From positions 21,381,258 through 21,445,257 of the forward strand of contig NC_092646.1 in the NCBI RefSeq assembly GCF_039555335.1: a stretch of 64,000 nt of DNA, read 5' to 3'. A program made the translations under genes and the position numbers. The notes below the pieces were generated by a model that was not told where the DNA came from, did not search any database, and saw only the letters and a list, made by a program, of their open reading frames with translations. Origin of the DNA: Amphiura filiformis (lineage: Eukaryota; Echinodermata; Ophiuroidea; Amphilepidida; Amphiuridae). Shown piece after piece: positions 10,851 to 34,197 of this stretch; the first letter of the stretch is position 1, and every line of letters starts with the position of its first letter.

Positions 10851-12079
10851 GAATATATTGATTGAATATGTTATCTTCATATTACATGCAAAAAAATTTA
10901 AAAACTTACAAAACCGACACGGGTACCTGATTTAATTTCAACCAAGCATTTCACTGTTTCGTAGTGAATGTGGATGTGGATGATGGCATGCTGCCATTCA
11001 TACTACAGTTCATTTATAAAAAATATCAAACTCACTCGATAGTTTCGACCATAAGGTATATTCTAACCAAATTTAGACACCATCCGGTTATTTCCCTATA
11101 GTTACTATGCACTGAATATTGGTCATGATGTCCATATTTGGCATTTGGCAAATACACATATTATACACAAGTGCGCTAGAAATTCCCACACACGGGAAAC
11201 ATGTAGCACCTCCTTTGATGGTTACTGGGATATGGCAAGTGTGGCCTTCAGCACGTAAAATTGGGAGAGCTATTTGGCATAAGGGTTAGTCCCCGATACA
11301 CTGTGGATCAAGGAAAGTGGTTATTTGCATAGTGAATATACTATCAAATCACGGCGAGATTGCAACGTATTGTAATGCGTGAAGCAGATACAGGAAAAGT
11401 TCTGATGCGAGTAAAAAATGTTCCAATCATAAATACATTGATATTATTGGAATCCTCATATGCCAAAACATATGGTTAGCCATCAAAACCATCTTCATAT
11501 GTCCATTGCTTCAAAAGTTATGGCATTTTACGTAAAAAAGCCTAAAATATGGCGGCCATCTTGGATTTTGACTAATTTTGAGTATTTTAATGCTCTTATT
11601 TTGTTTCTAATGAATCGTTGACACCTTTATTATGAGTTTAGATGAAATATAATAATTATTGTATGAATTATTTGAATGAACAGTTATGGTTAATTGGAAT
11701 TTAAAAAAAAAATTGGCGGCCATTTTGAAATTCAAAATGGAGGTTCTAAATGTTAATGAAAAAACTGGCAACCATTTTTTCCTTAATCAGTGGAGTTTCT
11801 AGATGTGTTTAAACATGGTTGCCAAGAATCTACCCAAAAATTTGACAAATATGAAAAATATCACGTAAGCCAACCGACTATCAGAGTGCAATTCGATATG
11901 TCTGATATGCTCTCATGTCCCACAAAAAATAATGTCGAAACGCTCAAAACGCTCATTCAGATCCCTTAACCATTAGAAGAGTGACAATTTTGATGGAATA
12001 TCTTATTACCACAGAACACTTTTTGAGAAGTTGAAGCATGAAACTTTTGCTTCGAAAAGAAATCCTCTTTGTTTCGTAA

Positions 12080-12300
12080 ACACACTGCAACAACATTTTA
12101 AAATGTTGTCAAAATGTTATTGCAAATTATTTTTGGCAAACATTTTTGCAACATATTTTGTCAACACTTGGCCTATTAACATTATATTACAATGTTTTGT
12201 TTTCAAAAAAGTTTTCTGATTAATATTATTAAAACGTTTTGCACGTTTGGTACGTTTATTTTACAAAATAAAATAATCAAACTGTACATGTGGCGCAAAA
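12080..12300. mobile_element. Degraded AAACGTTT-family fragment
   Basis: Words such as 'aaatgttgtcaaaatgttat', 'ggcaaacatttttgcaaca' and 'ttattaaaacgtttt' match the interior of the element at 2.68 kb. Clear termini are missing. Confidence 0.5.
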
Positions 12301-12350
12301 GGAAACCCCCTAACTGAATCTTTTTAGTCTTGAATACACGATTTATTTGA

Positions 12351-13020
12351 GAAGCTCTGTCCTATATGAAGATCGCCTCAAAGAGCTTGCGCTTTTTAAG
12401 TCTTGAACACACATTTATACATTTAAAGACAACATTCTGTTTTTAAGTTCTTCCATGATTTTGAACTCGATCGAGGTCTCTAACAAAAGAGATTTCCGTT
12501 CATCATGTTCATCAAATTTATACAGGTTACGATCATCAGGTTACTCCTTCATGTAATTATACACGAAATTAGGGTTAGGGTTAGTTTAGGGTTAGGAATA
12601 GGGTTAGGGTTTGGGTTAGGGTTAGGGTTAGGGTTAGGGTTAGGGTTAGGGTTAGGGTTAGGGTTAGGATTAGGGTTAGGATTAGCTTACACGAAATAAT
12701 TACATGAAGGATCGACCGATCTTCAGACTGTCCTACCTTCATTTCAAATAAATACAGGTCCAACATTTGCAGCAAAACATTTTTAACCGCATTTGCAATA
12801 CATGAAACGACATCCTTTGATCATCATACAATCAGGGATATCGTTTCGCGAATTGCACATGTGGTTTAAAATGTTTGGTTTAAAATGTTGGTCCTGTATT
12901 GGAATGTTGACAGAGCTATCAAACGAGTTCACGTCTTTAAGTTTACCATGTTTGCGGCGGTATTCAAGACTTAAAAAGTACAAAGCTCTTTGAGGCGATC
13001 TTCATATGGGACAGAGCTTT
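12351..13020. mobile_element. Fold-back element enclosing an interstitial telomeric array
   Basis: The left arm 'gaagctctgtcctatatgaa', 'gatcgcctcaaagagcttg', 'tttttaagtcttgaa' (12,351-12,410) is mirrored at 12,963-13,020 ('ttcaagacttaaaaagt', 'caaagctctttgaggcgatc', 'ttcatatgggacagagctt'). A second inner pair, 'ccttcatgtaattat' (12,546) and 'ataattacatgaagg' (12,697), brackets the TTAGGG array, with 'tacacgaaat' repeated directly on both sides. The two arms flank about 550 bp of otherwise unrelated sequence. Confidence 0.75.
12568..12688 (+). repeat. Interstitial (TTAGGG)n array
   Basis: About 20 units of the metazoan telomere hexamer, with a few variants (TTTAGGG, ATAGGG, TTTGGG, ATTAGG), run G-rich on the plus strand. 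The long frames across it (Gly-Leu and Leu-Thr repeats) are artefacts. Confidence 0.95.
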
Positions 13021-14499
13021 TCAAAATAATAGTCGCGTGGCTCTTCTTTCCGGGTTTTCTTTGAACTCGCTCAGTGCCACTAGCAAAGCCTTTTGAAATG
13101 GAGTTCCAGAGTTTTCTCAACTCGCATATGAGCAATAGTATAAAGTTTTCCTAGTTTGGACATCATGTTTTTTAACTAAGGTAGCAAAAACGTGTTTCAC
13201 AACGGCCTATAGAACACTATGGTAACCACCACCGGGATGAGGCTATCACTTTTTCGTCCATAACGTGTGAACGGAACATATTTATCGCCTAATATCATGA
13301 ATATTTCACTGGGATGTTTAGATATACCAAAATCACCATTTTGACAGGATGAGTGGGGTGGCGTTGGAGAATGAGGCTGTAGATCTGCTCACAAACAACC
13401 ACCCTTTAAATAATACAAACAAATTACAAATATTACATTTATTAACAAACCAATTATGTATATTAATATACGATGTACGATATCTACATACCATAGTCCA
13501 GACCGATTTATGCAATATTTTTTCCCATCTCAAATTTTCTTTATGATGAATTCAAGTGGAAGATATGAATGAGAAATTGACGGTAATATGTATAGTCACA
13601 AAGTCAACAGCATGATTTGAACTCTGCAAAAAATGCAATATTTCCTTTCTCCATGTTTTCAGCAATATTTCCATCTGAATCGTATCTACAAACTAGGGCT
13701 ATATTATAGGTTCAAACTGAACCAAAGCACTGGAATTTTATCAAGATTTGTGTTTACATTTATGGCATTTTGACCATAATAATTAAATTTGATTTTTGAA
13801 ATAAGATAATTATATTTATTTAAGTTCCAAATAATAATCTAAATTAGGACGAATGCATTTATCACCGCTTTTGAGAGTGAGGTTTTGGACCTCTATGTGG
13901 AACATTTAGACCAGTCAAAACTGTTTCTCTTAATACAAAATAAAGGGGATAAAGGGGAAAGAACGTGGACCCTTTCGAGCATCATTATTTCTGCATTTAT
14001 TATGTCCAAAGTATATAAAAGTATACATTTTTGGAAAGGAAATGAGTCAAGAAATCCCATGATGACGTCTTGCAGCTTTCTTCAAAAATCGCGAGTTTTT
14101 GAACAAATCACACAAATTCACTTTTTTTACACCAAATTTTTGTGACAACATAAAAAAAATGGTTCGGAGTAAAACATTTCAGTTATAGCTTTTCATGAAA
14201 AAGAGACACGAACTTAGGGAAGGTTCTTTTCATTTTTTTTTATTTTTTCTCTTTTTCCGAAATATTGAAGAAAACATGTGAAAAAAGCAATTTTGTCACT
14301 TTACTCTATAAAGCTAAAAATTGCACATATGGTATAGGCCTATATTTTTGTTTAAAACAAATATTTGGAAAAAATGAAAAAGCCTTCTCTAATTTCATGT
14401 CTCTTTTTCATGACAACAACAACAATATAATGTAATAAAACATAGAAAATGGACATATAAAAAGTTTGTAACTTTGCGACTAAGTATGCGATGGACAAA

Positions 14500-14900
14500 T
14501 GAATTTGCACATACACTCTTGTCAAACTTGTCAAATTTGACAAGGGAATCTAATCAGCTGGGAACATAACAGATTTCTCCTCAAAATAACTCGCATTCTC
14601 ATCAAAATTACAAGAAACTATTCAAATAGATATTATTTGAAAAATTTGATCTTGTCAATTATTATAGAATGAATAGATTCTTGTCAAAAATGACCCAACT
14701 TAATTTGAGTAGTTTGTCTTGTCAGAGCGGGACTTGTCAAAATGAAATGGATAATCTTGTAAATTAATGAGTTGGAGATCTTGCCAATATGAATAGTTAC
14801 TTGTTAAATTAAAACGAAAAATATTCAATTTGAATAAACCTAATCAAAATGAACAGTATTTAACGGGATCAAAAATAAATGAATAGTGATTTTATCTTTA
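14500..14900. repeat. Degenerate repeats of CTTGTCAAAATGAATAG-like words
   Basis: The words 'cttgtcaaa', 'aaaatgaatag' and 'gaatagt' recur irregularly, as in an old, strongly diverged minisatellite. From 13.0 to 15.3 kb I see nothing else beyond AT-rich sequence. Confidence 0.35.
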
Positions 14901-15312
14901 AAAAATGAATAGCTCGAAATTAGAGTGTATAGGTTACTTTTCAAAATTTCCTACTTTGCACCAGATCATGTCACATTATCAAACATTTCTAGTTGTTGTA
15001 AACAAATCACAACTTATACTTGCCAAAATGAGTGTCAAATTTGCTCAAAACAGTGTCTGACTAAATCTCTTTGAAATTTGCTGTTTCTTGAAGAATTGTA
15101 CAAGCTCTGTCAAAATAATTGGTACCCATTAATGTTGATGTTTATTGAAAATGCCTCTTTCAAAAATTCTTGAAATGTCTAGAATGTATAGTTTATGACT
15201 TGTTATACATTATACAAATTATTTGGATCTGATGTTGAATTTGGATGCGTCAGACTCATCCACTATCAGTGAAAACTGATGGGTACCAATCTTTTGATAC
15301 CGCTTGAATATT

Positions 15313-15630
15313 ATGTTACTTTCTAAATGTAAAAGAGTGAAAATCTCACTCCCCAAAAGAGTGATTCACTTATAAAACCACTCATAAAAGAGTGAAATGT
15401 GTTTTTTAACTTTCAAACCACTCAAATAAAGAGTGAAAACCACTCGAAAAGAGTGAATTTTAACTCGTTCAATGAGTTAAATGAAGGACAACACATTTTT
15501 AGAGTTGTCCTTCATTTAACTCATTGAAAGAGTTATAATTCACCCTTTTAGAGAGGTTTTCGCTCTTTTTTGAGTGGTTTTATAAGTGAATCATTCTTTT
15601 GGGGAGTGGACTTTTACATTTAGAGAGTAC
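15313..15630. mobile_element. Fold-back MITE rich in AAGAGTGA words
   Basis: The left end 'ctttctaaatgtaaaagagt' is mirrored by 'acttttacatttagagagta'. Inner arms 'gttaaatgaaggacaac' and 'gttgtccttcatttaac' form a near-perfect hairpin around 15,477-15,525. The body repeats 'aaagagtgaa' and 'ccactc'. It is a non-coding palindromic element of about 318 bp. Confidence 0.85.
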
Positions 15631-15846
15631 GATTCTAGTAAGGAGTATACGTAAAAGTGAAAAGTCGGGTTATAAATTGGGTCGAATTATTTTTATACCA
15701 ACTATGATTATGGATCTATATTGCAAAAAGACATGTATTTTCGTTAGTTTTGGTACGAAAATGATCACGTTTTGAATCTCTTTTTACGAGCAACGCAGGC
15801 AATTTCCATGATCAAAACATTGGCTAAAAATGATGAAATCACTCCG

Positions 15847-16120
15847 TAGCAAACACGAAACGTTTTACAGAAAACGTTTAATATCGGGTTATATGAAGGG
15901 TATAAAACATTTTAATGACACTCAGAAAACATTTGTGGAAACTTGATGTAAAATGGTATAACATAATGTTATTATAGCTGATTTTGCAAAAATGTTTGCC
16001 AAAAATATCTTGCATTAATTAATAATAGTTTTAATGACCTTTTGTTTTAATGACCTTTAGATAACTCGTTACTTAAATGTTATTAAAACTTGAATGAACA
16101 AAATCAAAACGCGTTTCGAA
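15847..16120. mobile_element. AAACGTTT-family fold-back element, copy
   Basis: It begins 'agcaaacacgaaacgtttta', continues 'cagaaaacgtttaatatcgg' and 'gggttatatgaagggtataa', and ends near 'aaaacgcgtttcgaacacg'. Same family as 2.68 kb. Confidence 0.65.
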
Positions 16121-16167
16121 CACGTTTATAACGGTTTAAAAAAAATATTATAAGCGTAAAAGTTACA

Positions 16168-16170
16168 AAA

Positions 16171-16206
<36 letters not shown>

Positions 16207-16210
16207 AAAA

Positions 16211-16257
<47 letters not shown>

Positions 16258-16303
16258 GAAGAAAGGAAGAAAGGAAGAAAGAAGAAAGAAAGAAAGAAAG
16301 AAG
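16168..16303. repeat. (GAAA)n microsatellite
   Basis: About 135 bp of GAAA with a few GGAA interruptions near the right end. The Phe/Leu/Ser-rich minus-strand frames are artefacts of it. Confidence 0.95.
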
Positions 16304-16800
16304 CAGTCTGTATCCCAAGTGTCACACAAATATCCACCACATAAGCTATACGGTATATAATGTGAATAGCTCCGAGTGGGACAAAAATCTTGTGATATAC
16401 CTTGCCAGAAAATAAATATACCTTTCCATAATATTAAACTGGCAAAATAAATCAACATGATCAAGACGCAGTTTCTTTACAGCGCTTTGTCCACAAGTTA
16501 TATCAGGTCTACAAGTTAAAATTGATGCAATAGATTTCACCTTACCTTACTCAAGCTAATTTATGACCTATTTTTTCTGTACTAAAAGGTACCTTGCACA
16601 CTATATCAAAATTTACATCTTTTAACTGAAAAGAACATTCCGGTGTTAAATCACTATTTGCGTTACGACAAGCAAAAACGAATTATAGCATAATTGAGGT
16701 CAAAAATCGACAAATCACCTTAGTCAAAATGAAGCAACCGAAAACATCCGATTTTATCTCAATATTCTCGAATAGTAGATTCATTGTGTAACCTGTTAAC

Positions 16801-17015
16801 CCTCCAAGTGATCGGCATCCACAACATGCTCATCTATCAGGGCACTGTTCTTTAACCCCACTACATTTGCACATTCATTGAATGACCTTTGACAATTTGG
16901 GTACAAAAACTCATACGTTGCAACTTGAGGTCAAATTTTGCACTATGCATGTTTGATTGAGGTTATTGAACAATGCCATTGGGATGAGGCCATTGTGGTT
17001 CATAGTGCATGGTAC
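16801..17015 (+). repeat. Dispersed ~200-bp repeat (GAGCATGTTG family), copy 2
   Basis: 'caacatgctcatctatcagg', 'aatgacctttgacaatttgg', 'cttgaggtcaaattttgcac' and 'caatgccattgggatgaggc' appear in order. This is the reverse orientation relative to the copy at 4.46 kb. Confidence 0.8.
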
Positions 17016-18599
17016 TTCTGTAAATAATCTCAAGTTTTATATTCAGAAGTCTAACTTTTCATGTCAAAATTTGAAATATAAACAGAATTGTATCAAGTAC
17101 AAACATCCCTTGGATTAAGCAGCCTAGAGGTTCTTGAAACATAATTTGCGAATTTGTATACTCAGGATTTCAAATCGATTTTCCCCAACCGTGAACTCAT
17201 CAGTTCATACAAAGAATATTTCAACATGTTCTGCCGCACTGATACTATGATAAAAACATATTTTCTCTCGGTCGATTATAGAAAAACTGGTTCATAATCG
17301 GTGTTCTTTCAAATTTTTGTCGGCATGTGGTTCCTTTCAAGATAATCATCATTACCATTTCGGATGAGCGAGCTCTTTTGCGTTGTGGTTCGCACCTGGG
17401 TTAGAAAACGACTGTGAAAAGGAGACTAATGATTTCTGATTAGGGCTATCAGATTTAAACCGTACGAATGCAATCTGATGTTTTGTTTCGGGGTTTTAGG
17501 TTTTGAAGTTGTTGACTTGTTGATCTGGTTTGAGTTTCTTTCATATTATTGAAAGTTATTTAAAGTGCTTCTGGGTTTTTGAAATGAAAGTGGTATAACT
17601 TAATTTTCTCACAGTCATCATTCGGAGTAAATTATGAGTCATTTCTGAACTAAATTTTAAAGCTTACGAATAAATACTATTATGTGGTATGAATTCTTAT
17701 ATTTTCCAATTTAAAGCTCTTATATTTATCATTTCAAGAGTGAAAAAGAAACTTCAGAATTTGTTTCAAAATATTTTTTTTTAAATTTTTGGCGCGTGCT
17801 CAATGATAGTTAAACATAAGCTTATGGACTTTCGTCAACATTTTCAGCAAATTTTGACTTATTATATCTTCAAAGCATGTATAAATGAAACTACTGATTA
17901 CTGAATCAATAAATTAAAAAAAACAAATGAAAGAAAATCATAAACGTATCTCAAAGATTGATAAAATAACATTCTAACTTGAAAACTCGCTGACCTCACA
18001 AACCTATCAAAACAGTATCGTGATAAATGAAGAAAATATACAAAACAACATCATTCCATAAATATGTATAAAATAATATTATGTGAACTAATATTAAAGT
18101 TCAAATTTCAAACAAAATGAGCGGTTGAAGCTCTTTATTCATTTCACACATCTCTAATAGGCCTAGATGTAGATTATAAGTCATCCAATCCAAATCTAAT
18201 AGATCTGCATTAGGCGGCTAGGGCTATTCTCTTCGCATTTATCATTACCTGGGAGACAAAATACCCATTCATATCCAAATACGCCGTCACACATTTATAC
18301 GCACACCACGCCTTTAACGCGGTGTTTTAGCAAAGTGCGTACTCAATCTGGATTAAAAACAGTCCGTTTTAATAAAGTGGATCACCAAATACCGTGTGAA
18401 TGACCATAAATGGTACACAATATACCTTTTGACCATGACTTTCAACTTGCCCGAGGCGCATCTTTTTGAATTCATCTTTATGTGTGCTCAATATGCAAAA
18501 TAAGCTCTTTAACTTTTACTGCCAATTGACTTTTTCATTGTACAACCAAATACCCTCCTGGAATAATATTGGAGGCGGTGCTGGGAGGTTAATGATCTA

Positions 18600-18800
18600 A
18601 TCGTAGCACTTTGAGCCATAGTGGTCTCATCTCAACGGCGCAGTTGGTTGACCTACATATTACAATCAAAGCTCAAAATTTGACCTTATATTATGGAGTA
18701 TGAGGTTTTGTGCTCAACATACCCAAATGTCATTGTATGAATGCATGAATAATTTGGGGTTAGAGAATTGAGTCCTGTGGGTGAGCATGTTTGAGAACTT
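18600..18800 (-). repeat. Dispersed ~200-bp repeat (GAGCATGTTG family), copy 3
   Basis: 'ctcatctcaacggcgcagtt', 'aaaatttgacctta', 'aaatgtcattgtatgaatgc' and 'tgtgggtgagcatgtt' follow the same order as the 4.46-kb copy with more divergence. Between 17.0 and 18.6 kb I see no feature. Confidence 0.7.
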
Positions 18801-18973
18801 AACAAATTATATAGGTAATCAATGTAATTATGAGATTTGATAACACTAGTCAGCATTTAATATACTAGTATTCAATGGTATTAGTATGATTTTTTTGCCC
18901 GGAGCTCTAAAAAATTGCACTACTATACGTGAGCACATCACCGTAAGTATAAGTTTCCTATTCTTTGATGTGT

Positions 18974-19320
18974 TTTAAAGGGCTCTGGTATGAGTCGAGC
19001 GTTCGGGCAGTATTTTTTTTGTGGGACATGAGAGCACATCAGACATATCGAATTGCATTCTGAATACGAAGAATGTCCTCCTGAGTCCTGATATCAAATA
19101 TTTTAATTTTTTGAAATTCGCGATATAATACACATTTTATGGCAAATGATTAAACATTGATAATATCAATGATATCCGGGATTGATATTTAACAGTCCTC
19201 GAAGTATGGATGAAAACCGACGATCACTTGACAATTTTGACCTTTCGTATTGAAGATATGGATATATTTCCCCAAAACACCCAACAAATTAGGTCTTTTT
19301 GAGAAAAAATTAGATGCAAC
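18974..19320 (+). mobile_element. Half copy of the TTAA-flanked GGGACATGAGAGCACATC element
   Basis: It starts at TTAAAGGGCTCTGGTATGAG, continues through 'gtgggacatgagagcacatc', 'gcattctgaatacgaagaat' and 'tgaaaaccgacgatcacttg', and stops in 'aacaaattaggtctttttga'. The mirrored half is missing. Confidence 0.75.
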
Positions 19321-19448
19321 ATAATATAATGTTATTACAGTCTAAAAGCACACCACATTTCCCTCAATTTCCCCCAAATCTATAACATGTCTCGATCTTC
19401 CATTATTTGTTATACTTTGATATGAAAATAAGTTGATTATGACCCATT

Positions 19449-19453
19449 TAAAA

Positions 19454-19528
<75 letters not shown>

Positions 19529-19530
19529 AT
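19449..19530. repeat. (AAAT)n microsatellite
   Basis: About 20 perfect AAAT units. From 19.6 to 23.0 kb there is no recognisable gene. The interval at 21.1-21.5 kb is a G-rich dispersed repeat and the rest is AT-rich unique-looking sequence. Confidence 0.95.
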
Positions 19531-21094
19531 CATGATTACGCAGGTTTTGCCTGATTTGCTGATCATAGCACAACTTCAGTTCAGAAGATAAACAAATGCT
19601 GCAAGTCCTTTTTTCTTTTAATGCACTTTTGCGTAAATATGAGCCTTTTAAGTTAATAATAGCAATAAAATAATGGATGGCTTTACAGAAGAGCTGTAAA
19701 CAACCGACTAGTCAGAAGAAGATTAATCTAAAAATATAGCTCTTATGTAAAAAACCGTGAAGTAAAAAGTCAACAATATAAAATAAAGTGTATACTACCG
19801 CAAAATTTTGAGTGCAAAATTACCCAATGACCTGGGTACTAAAATAATGGACTTATACTGTATACAGGTTATCCCAATAAGATCTTAACTCGGACAAAAA
19901 GTCATATTTTTCTATAGCCATGATAGTATAGTGTGTTCAAAATATCTGCGGTTTATATTATTCCGTAACTTATTTCCTTTCAAAAAAATGTATTCTTTAT
20001 ATATATTTTGCACATTTAAGAAGTTAAAACAATTTTCATTAATGCATTTGTGAATGTGCACAGTCCCCATAAGTTGATGAATTCATGCAGAATTCTCCGC
20101 AAGTCGAATTTTGACCCATTTGTTTGCTAAAGCATACCTTTTGTACTAAACACCGATTGAAGTGAAATGTTTTTACTTACGGAGCAATTTTTAAATGTAT
20201 CCGACGGGTTTTGTCATTTTCTAACTTTATTCACCGTCACTTTTGTTAGGATCTTTTTGTGACCGTGACTACCTGTATTTTATCCATCGCGCGCTTCCTG
20301 TGCTCATATATATGTTGCTAACTTTTATAAGTCCTACGATTTGCATGGTAATATTTTTTCATGTAAACGAAACGAAAATATAGGTAGTTCTCCAAAATTT
20401 CCCCGAAAAATCATAGTGAGACTTTCTATGTTCCGTTCTCGTAAATTTATCACTTTCAATGCTCAATTGCTCATAGATACTAGGAATTATATGGTATAAT
20501 TATAACGAAAATGGTTTGGGTTCCTCTTGAATTTAAAGTCATATATAAAGCTGTCTATTTTCCGTGGCGGATTTTCTGTTCCTTTCTTACTAAGAGAGGC
20601 CGGTCGACTGTATATCCGTCAGTACACACTTTTCAATACGGAATAAATGCTAACCTCATCGTGACATCATCCAAGCAGCAAAGTTCATTTCCCATTGAAA
20701 AAGCGTGTATTGGCGGATATGCAGCTTCTGCTAAAGTGTTTACTCAAACGGTTCTACGCAATCATCTTTTAAAAGTCATACATTTTGCTTAGAGCGCCGC
20801 GAAAGAACAAAACGCCATTTCTGGCTCATGGTTACCTACGTAAAAATGTCAGAATTTCACAGATGTTACAGAGATGATAGAAATATATTGACATCTATTA
20901 AGGGCCCACTTCAACCGATTTGAAGTCAATGTTTGAGTCAACATGATATCGTATTTAATAGAATGATATTTTTGTTCAAATTATCACGCCCCATCGATTT
21001 GTAATTCGTGCCTTTTGACAACATAAATAAACAGAACAGAAAATGCAGGTGCAACAAAAGTTGATTATGATATGGCAAATTTGAAACTGTTGAA

Positions 21095-21520
21095 TCGGGG
21101 GGGGCACTCGATTTGGGAAGTCATGGGAATGTGTGGACAGCAGTTTGAAACTAGGGGTCTTTGGAGAAGGCCTCAAAAAAGGGGTCTTTCCGTGAGACAT
21201 GGGGAAACTTTTGGGTCAAAAGAAACAGTTGATGCAAAATTTTCAAAAAGTCCTCCTAAATTTGAAATTTTTTGAACAATTTGAAGAAAAATAATGAAAA
21301 AAAAATGTGGTCATTCGGTGAGATATTATCCAAATTTTGTCAAAAATTCTTGAAAAAGGGGGTGTCTTTTGGTGACAAGAAAACAAAAAAAGGGTACGTG
21401 AGAGGGCGTTCAGTAAAACAAAATAGGGGTTATTGGGTGAGAGGAATATGAAAAATGGGAGTCATTGTGGTCGCACATCCCCATCACCCATTTTGGTGAG
21501 TGCCCGGGTTGAATCGGGAT
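21095..21520. repeat. G-rich dispersed repeat of the 'GGGGGCACTC' type
   Basis: It starts at a G run followed by 'cactcgatttgggaag', has several 'aaaaaggggtctt' and 'ttgggtgagag' words, and closes with 'ggtgagtgcccgggttg'. Shorter relatives are near 22.15, 50.57, 54.5 and 61.97 kb. It is non-coding. Confidence 0.5.
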
Positions 21521-23014
21521 GTTTTCTAAGGCCGAACAAAATTTTATGGCACAAAAATTCCAACGTTTCTGATGTAAGTTTCGGATTGATCTTTTGGGAT
21601 GGTCTGTAATAGCTGAGAGTTAAAGAAATAGTTTGAAACGCTGAAAATGTATTATATTCAATGTTTCTTTCCAGTCACGAAAGTTAACAAAACTGCGCAG
21701 CGACATAGCCAAAGTAATTTAAAGTTGGGTTTAACTTTTTGGACGCTCTGTATGTATGCACATCTGATCATTATTCCCTCCAATCGATCGAATGAACGTG
21801 AGATTCTAATTATAAATGTGCTAAAAAGTCACGAAGTTCAAGCCTCCTTAAAACTAGAACATCAAATAGACGTATTGTGTCACAGGTGTGATACAGACAA
21901 TGCTAAATGTCTATCATTCAACAAAACAAATATCAAAAAATTTGTACATCTGTCGGGATGCGGCTTTTAAACTCCAATACGCATGTGCAGTCATATAATA
22001 CATTTGAATATATTAGGTCCAAATCCACAACTTAAGGTTACATGTTACTATTATTTTCAAGAGCCTATTTTAGCAAACGATGAAAGGTAAAGGTAAACTG
22101 ACACATGTTGAAACCCTGCGGATTACTCACATTTTCTGCTAAGGGAGTGTTCATAAAAACTTTGGTGGGGTTGGAAATATAGGGGATCAAATAACAACAA
22201 CAATTGCGTCCTAAGAAAGGGGGTCAAAAATATTGAGTCCTTAATAGGGGGGAATCAAAAACATTTGAGGGTACGGGGTAATGTACGACAAGGCATAATC
22301 ATCCCAAAAATTTGCGCGCTCCACGGTATTCATTAATTGTGTAGCTGCAAGCTTCAAATCAACAAAATTTGCGCACTTTACAATTTGGATGTAACACTAT
22401 ACCGTAGGCCCTATAACTCCAATGAGTAATAACTTAAAATGGTCATTTTTAGCTAATGAGTTAATAACATATATATTTTTTATATTTTTAGTTTCTTTTT
22501 TATAGGACACGGGAGCCGGGGATAAAAACAAACAAACACTTTTACACCATTTAGACCATTTATGAACACTCCCTAATAAACATTTAACTTTGCGTGCGGT
22601 ATTTCAATGGCAATTTCTCTTTAATTAATAAAAAAAAGTCTATGAAAATAACCACTAACCCAATACTAGCACTGTTTTTCATCATTTGAATGCATTTGCA
22701 TGATGACTTCGAATACGGTATCTGACCAAACTATAGAATTTTGAAATTTGTGAAATTTTGAAATGTTTTGCCTTGGCCCAGGGATAGGCCTATATGAGAA
22801 TTTGCTTGGCCAACTCTCTATCTCTCTCGACCACATGACGTCGAAGCACTATTTATCTAATCCATAACTATCCTATTGGTATAAGTTGACATCTAAAAGT
22901 AGAAATCAATTTTTCAAAAGATAGTTTGACTTTTAGTGATCAATTTATTTACAGAAGATGTCAACTTGTGTGGGTGTGTGTTCTCATAATTGTATTTTGT
23001 AATAGTTAAATGAT

Positions 23015-34080
<11,066 letters not shown>

Positions 34081-34197
34081 TTAGATCAAAGGACAACGAT
34101 CGAGCTGTACTGAATATGAAGACATTAAACTAAAACGAGTGCAATTCGGCCTTTACGACATTAATTTTCATCTGAGCAACGCTACGTGCTCTTCATT

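Larger units (their letters stand above)
7528..11880. mobile_element. 4.35-kb transposon with ~450-bp terminal inverted repeats
   Basis: The left end TAGTCGGTTGGCTTA and right end TAAGCCAACCGACTA start an inverted repeat of about 450 bp (7,528 to ~7,976 and ~11,425 to 11,880). It includes 'ggttgccaagaatctaccca', 'caaaatggccgccaatttt', 'ccaagatggcggccat' and 'catatgaggattccaataat', with modest divergence between arms. The trinucleotide TCA flanks both ends (7,525-7,527 and 11,881-11,883); deleting the element plus one TCA restores the host sequence 'gtattcagagtgcaattcg'. The interior holds a reverse-transcriptase remnant on the minus strand (8.46-9.16 kb) and a decayed 'HALTGCD' ORF on the plus strand (9.16-10.85 kb). 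The superfamily cannot be named from the termini. Confidence 0.85.
6665..11969. mobile_element. TTAA-flanked fold-back element, interrupted by two later insertions
   Basis: The termini are TTAAGGGAT..GGTATGAACGTTT.GACGGTATT at the left and the mirrored AATGTCGAAACGCTC..GATCCCTTAA at the right, so the element is bounded by TTAA. Internal family words ('gagcacatcagacatatcga', 'cattctgaatacgaagaatg', 'aaagccgacgatcaattgaa') recur at 18.97 and 59.2 kb. Subtracting the insertions at 6,894-7,249 and 7,528-11,880 leaves roughly 600 bp, similar to the 59.2-kb copy. It has no coding capacity of its own. Confidence 0.8.

Noticed and set aside
12505-12775. Gly-Leu and Leu-Thr repeat ORFs
   Set aside because: These are simple translations of (TTAGGG)n.
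20511-20792. 93-residue open frame
   Set aside because: No recognisable domain, no splice context, and ordinary length by chance in AT-rich DNA of this size.
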